DNA from: Lacisediminimonas profundi
Lineage (GTDB): Bacteria > Pseudomonadota > Gammaproteobacteria > Burkholderiales > Burkholderiaceae_D
Reading direction: 5' to 3'
NCBI RefSeq assembly: GCF_008831265.1
Contig: NZ_VTTH01000001.1
Span: forward strand, 992,001 to 1,056,000
DNA: 64,000 bases
Of the stretch, positions 60,969-64,000 are shown in pieces. The number at the start of each line of letters is the position of its first letter. The first letter of the stretch is position 1. The notes beneath the pieces are model-generated. The model was given only the letters and a program-made list of their open reading frames with translations. It searched no databases and was not told where the DNA came from. Both the position numbers and the translations under genes were made by a program.

Positions 60969-61913
60969 ATGGGCACAGTTGCTGATACCCCGCGCCGCAA
61001 GCGGGTTCCGGTCCATGGCGTGCTGCTGCTGGACAAGCCGGTCGGCTTCACGAGCAACCAGGCGCTGGTCCAGGCCAAGCGCTTGCTGAACGCTGAAAAG
61101 GCCGGTCACACCGGCACCCTTGATCCGTTTGCCACTGGCCTGTTGCCACTTTGCTTCGGCGAGGCGACCAAGTTCTCGCAGGACCTGCTCGAAGCCGACA
61201 AGGTCTACGAGGCGGTGGTTCATCTGGGCGTACAAACTACTACCGGTGACACCGAAGGCGAAGTGCTGGAGGAACTGCCGGTTGCTTGCGATCGCGAGCA
61301 GGTGGAACAGGCGCTGGCGAAATTCCGCGGCACGATCGACCAGGTGCCGCCGATGCATTCCGCATTGAAGCGCGACGGCAAGCCGCTCTACGAATACGCG
61401 CGCGCAGGCATCACGCTCGAGCGCCAGCCGCGCACCGTCACCATTCACGAACTCGAATTGCTGGACTGGCAAGCGCCGTTCCTGACGCTGCGTGTCAAGT
61501 GCAGCAAGGGCACCTACATCCGCGTGCTCGGCGAGGATATTGGTCATGCACTAGGCTGTGGCGCCCACCTGCAGCAGTTGCGCCGGACCGCGGTCGGCTC
61601 GCTCCAGCTTGACGGTGCGTTGACGCTGGAGGCGTTCGCTGCCATGACGCCAGAAGCGCGTTTGGCGGCGCTGGCGCCGGCCGACGCCTTGCTTTCCACA
61701 TTTCCAGCAGTCCGGCTCGATGCCGCCTTTACCGCCCGCTTCCTGCAGGGGCAGCGCTTGCCATTGCCGCAAGGGTCATTCGAGCGTCCGCCGGTCCTGG
61801 CGCGGGTGCGCGTGTACTCGGAGCAGGGCCAATTTCTCGGCTCGGCCCAACTCCATCCTTATGGCGTGCTCGCCCCCGAGCGCCTGGTCGCCCACGGCAG
61901 CCTGGTCACCTGA
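60969..61913 (+). CDS. truB: tRNA pseudouridine(55) synthase TruB
   Basis: The 314-residue enzyme has the TruB active-site block KAGHTGTLDPFATGLLPLCFGEATKF with the catalytic D52, the KVYEAVVHLGVQTTTGDTEGE segment, the VPPMHSALKRDGKPLYEYARAG block and KGTYIRVLGEDIGHALGCGAHLQQLRR. A C-terminal PUA-like domain follows (residues about 250-310). It makes pseudouridine 55 in tRNAs. It is followed by about 210 bp before typA. Confidence 0.96.
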   Translation: MGTVADTPRRKRVPVHGVLLLDKPVGFTSNQALVQAKRLLNAEKAGHTGTLDPFATGLLPLCFGEATKFSQDLLEADKVYEAVVHLGVQTTTGDTEGEVLEELPVACDREQVEQALAKFRGTIDQVPPMHSALKRDGKPLYEYARAGITLERQPRTVTIHELELLDWQAPFLTLRVKCSKGTYIRVLGEDIGHALGCGAHLQQLRRTAVGSLQLDGALTLEAFAAMTPEARLAALAPADALLSTFPAVRLDAAFTARFLQGQRLPLPQGSFERPPVLARVRVYSEQGQFLGSAQLHPYGVLAPERLVAHGSLVT

Positions 61914-62089
61914 GTCCGGATGCGCTCGTGGCGGCCTGGGCGCTTGCCCGGGCAGTTTGCGATGCGAGAGCGGATATTTCCCCGACGAAAAACGGCCCTG
62001 TCAAGACCGGTGCGGGGTCTGGCTGGAATCATTTAAATTGCTAAGCCCTTGAATTTCCAGCTAATAGTCACAGATTGGTAGTCATTCCC

Positions 62090-62098
62090 TGATATAAT
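62090..62098 (+). promoter_or_regulatory. Extended -10 promoter of typA
   Basis: TGATATAAT is a perfect extended -10 (TGnTATAAT) 28 bp before the ATG at 62127. No good -35 is present, as is normal for extended -10 promoters. Confidence 0.65.
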
Positions 62099-62126
62099 TT
62101 TCGGTTTTCCCGAACTCATACCCACC

Positions 62127-63962
62127 ATGTCTAACGCTACTCGCGCAATACGCAACATCGCCATCATCGCTCACGTCGACCATGGCAAGACCACCATGGT
62201 CGACCAGCTGCTGCGGCAGTCCGGCACTTTCCGCGAGAACCAGCAGGTTGACGCACGTGTGATGGATTCGAATGACATCGAGAAAGAGCGCGGCATTACC
62301 ATTCTTTCAAAGAACTGCGCCGTCGAATACAAAGGCACGCACATCAATATCGTTGACACCCCTGGCCACGCCGATTTCGGCGGCGAGGTCGAGCGCGTGC
62401 TGTCGATGGTTGATTCGGTGCTGCTGCTGGTCGACGCGGTCGAAGGCCCGATGCCGCAAACCCGTTTTGTCACCCGCAAGGCGCTCGCGCTCGGCCTCAA
62501 GCCGATCGTCGTCGTCAACAAGATCGACCGTCCGGGTGCGCGTCCTGAATGGGTCATCAACGCGACCTTCGAGCTGTTCGACAAGCTCGGCGCGACTGAA
62601 GAACAGCTCGACTTTCCTGTGGTGTTCGCATCGGCGCTGAACGGCTATGCCAGCCTGGATCCGGAAGTGCGCGAAGGCGACATGACGCCCTTGTTCGACG
62701 CCGTGCTGCGCCACGTACCGGTGCGCGAGGACGATCCTGATGGCCCGCTGCAGTTGCAGATTTCGTCGCTCGACTATTCTTCCTACGTCGGCAAGATCGG
62801 CATTGGCCGTATCACCCGTGGCCGCGTCAAGCCGCTGCAGGAAGTGGTGATCATGGACGGCCCGGATTCGACCCCGATCAAGGCACGCATCAACCAGGTC
62901 CTGAATTTCAAGGGTCTCGACCGCGTGCTGGTGGATGAGGCGCTGGCGGGCGATATCGTGCTGATCAACGGCATTGAGCAACTCGGCATTGGCACTACCG
63001 TATGCGCGCCGGAAGCCCCGGAAGCGCTGCCCATGCTGACGGTCGACGAGCCGACGCTGACCATGAATTTCATGGTCAACACCTCGCCGCTGGCCGGTCG
63101 CGAAGGAAAGTTCGTCACCAGCCGCCAGTTGCGCGAGCGCCTTGAGCGCGAGCTGAAAGCGAACGTCGCGCTGCGCGTGGCGCCGACCGACGACGACACC
63201 GTTTTCGAAGTCTCCGGCCGTGGCGAATTGCACCTGACGATCCTGCTGGAAAACATGCGCCGCGAAGGCTACGAGCTGGCCGTGTCGCGCCCGCGCGTGG
63301 TGTTCAAGATGGTTGACGGCGTCCGTCACGAGCCGTTCGAAAACCTGACGGTCGACGTCGAGGAAGCGCACCAGGGCGGCGTGATGGAAGAACTGGGACG
63401 CCGCCGCGGCGACCTGCAGGACATGGCATCGGACGGCAAAGGCCGGGTGCGCCTGGAATACCGTATTCCTGCGCGCGGCCTGATCGGTTTCCAGGGCGAG
63501 TTCATGACCCTGACCCGCGGCACAGGCTTGATCAGCCACGTGTTCGATAGCTATGCGCCGGTTGAAACAAACAGGGGTGAAATGGCGGGCCGTCGTAATG
63601 GCGTGCTGATCTCGCAGGACGATGGCGCGGCGGTTGCCTATGCGTTGTGGAAACTGCAGGACCGTGGCCGCATGTTCCTCAGCCACAATGACCCGGTCTA
63701 CGAAGGCATGATCATCGGCATCCACTCGCGTGAAAACGACCTGGTCGTCAATCCGATCAAGGGCAAGCAGCTGACTAACGTTCGCTCCTCCGGGACCGAC
63801 GAAGCAGTGCGCCTGGTGCCGCCGATCGAGCTGTCGCTCGAATACGCAGTCGAGTTCATCGAGGATGACGAACTGGTCGAGATCACCCCTAAGAGCATTC
63901 GCCTGCGCAAGCGCTACCTGAAGGAACATGAGCGCAAGAAAGCTTCCCGCGAAGCTGCGTAA
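62127..63962 (+). CDS. typA: Ribosome-associated translational GTPase TypA/BipA
   Basis: The 611-residue protein starts [20 protein letters not shown] and has the GTPase motifs [19 protein letters not shown] (Walker A near residue 20), [14 protein letters not shown] (switch I), [16 protein letters not shown] and [10 protein letters not shown]. Domains II-V follow, ending [28 protein letters not shown] and the C-terminal [20 protein letters not shown] tail. It binds ribosomes and is needed at low temperature and under stress. In E. coli rbfA-truB is followed by rpsO-pnp; here the next gene is typA, with its own promoter. Confidence 0.97.
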   Translation: MSNATRAIRNIAIIAHVDHGKTTMVDQLLRQSGTFRENQQVDARVMDSNDIEKERGITILSKNCAVEYKGTHINIVDTPGHADFGGEVERVLSMVDSVLLLVDAVEGPMPQTRFVTRKALALGLKPIVVVNKIDRPGARPEWVINATFELFDKLGATEEQLDFPVVFASALNGYASLDPEVREGDMTPLFDAVLRHVPVREDDPDGPLQLQISSLDYSSYVGKIGIGRITRGRVKPLQEVVIMDGPDSTPIKARINQVLNFKGLDRVLVDEALAGDIVLINGIEQLGIGTTVCAPEAPEALPMLTVDEPTLTMNFMVNTSPLAGREGKFVTSRQLRERLERELKANVALRVAPTDDDTVFEVSGRGELHLTILLENMRREGYELAVSRPRVVFKMVDGVRHEPFENLTVDVEEAHQGGVMEELGRRRGDLQDMASDGKGRVRLEYRIPARGLIGFQGEFMTLTRGTGLISHVFDSYAPVETNRGEMAGRRNGVLISQDDGAAVAYALWKLQDRGRMFLSHNDPVYEGMIIGIHSRENDLVVNPIKGKQLTNVRSSGTDEAVRLVPPIELSLEYAVEFIEDDELVEITPKSIRLRKRYLKEHERKKASREAA

Positions 63963-64000
63963 GCTGGATGGGGGAAGGCGGGCAGGCTGACAAGCCGCCG

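Overview
The window is a GC-rich chromosomal segment of a betaproteobacterium. The order scpB-rluB-rimP-nusA-infB-rbfA-truB-typA, an aat/arginyltransferase/pyrD block, two Bug-type solute receptors and a phasin point to Burkholderiales, most likely Oxalobacteraceae (Herbaspirillum/Noviherbaspirillum-like). The family call is an inference from gene order and protein appearance, not from a database match. I see no integrase, transposase, prophage, CRISPR array or replication origin.

Left part, 1-25.5 kb, is accessory catabolism. It opens with an SCP-x-like thiolase cut by the window edge, its OB-fold/zinc-ribbon partner and an IclR regulator divergent from an AEC transporter. A hydroxyacid/lactone operon follows (SMP-30 lactonase, GntR/UTRA regulator, Bug receptor, Ldh-type dehydrogenase), divergent from a 3-hydroxyacyl-CoA-dehydrogenase-like enzyme. 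Next come a ModE-like regulator divergent from a TupA-like oxyanion receptor, a GST, a beta-barrel protein, a Thr/Gly repeat protein, a translationally coupled diguanylate cyclase/PIG-L deacetylase pair, a MATE exporter, a small cytochrome c, a PfkB kinase and a LysR regulator. The stretch ends with a five-gene operon (Bug, UbiD, UbiX, FMN 2-hydroxyacid oxidase, ThDP enzyme) that resembles an aromatic or hydroxyacid pathway.

Middle part, 25.8-31 kb, is mixed: a thioredoxin-like protein, a phasin, a class II histone-deacetylase-like amidohydrolase coupled to a DMT exporter, a nitroreductase, and a PBP7-type D,D-endopeptidase closed by a bidirectional terminator.

The most interesting region is 31-47 kb. 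One operon encodes a haem-oxygenase-like di-iron protein with a full set of CADD-type metal ligands, an aldehyde dehydrogenase, a GlcG/HbpS protein, a [2Fe-2S] flavoprotein reductase, two further [2Fe-2S] ferredoxins, a 99-residue protein I cannot identify and a TSUP exporter. Beside it lie a cytoplasmic gamma-glutamyltransferase-like Ntn hydrolase with a permease, a GntR/FCD regulator, an ornithine-cyclodeaminase-like protein, an isochorismatase-like hydrolase and a NitT/TauT-type ABC transporter. The palindrome TGTATACA, exact or with one mismatch, occurs in the control region of three of these operons, in front of the GntR gene, and once more between the ABC operon and an IclR gene. I propose that these genes form one GntR-controlled catabolic regulon for an unidentified, probably nitrogen-containing and possibly sulfonated, substrate.

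Right part, 47-64 kb, is housekeeping: dgkA, pyrD, bpt, aat, an ammonium transporter with a sigma-54 promoter and an NtrC-like site, a NUDIX hydrolase, an initiator tRNA, then the segregation, ribosome-maturation and transcription/translation-factor cluster ending with typA.
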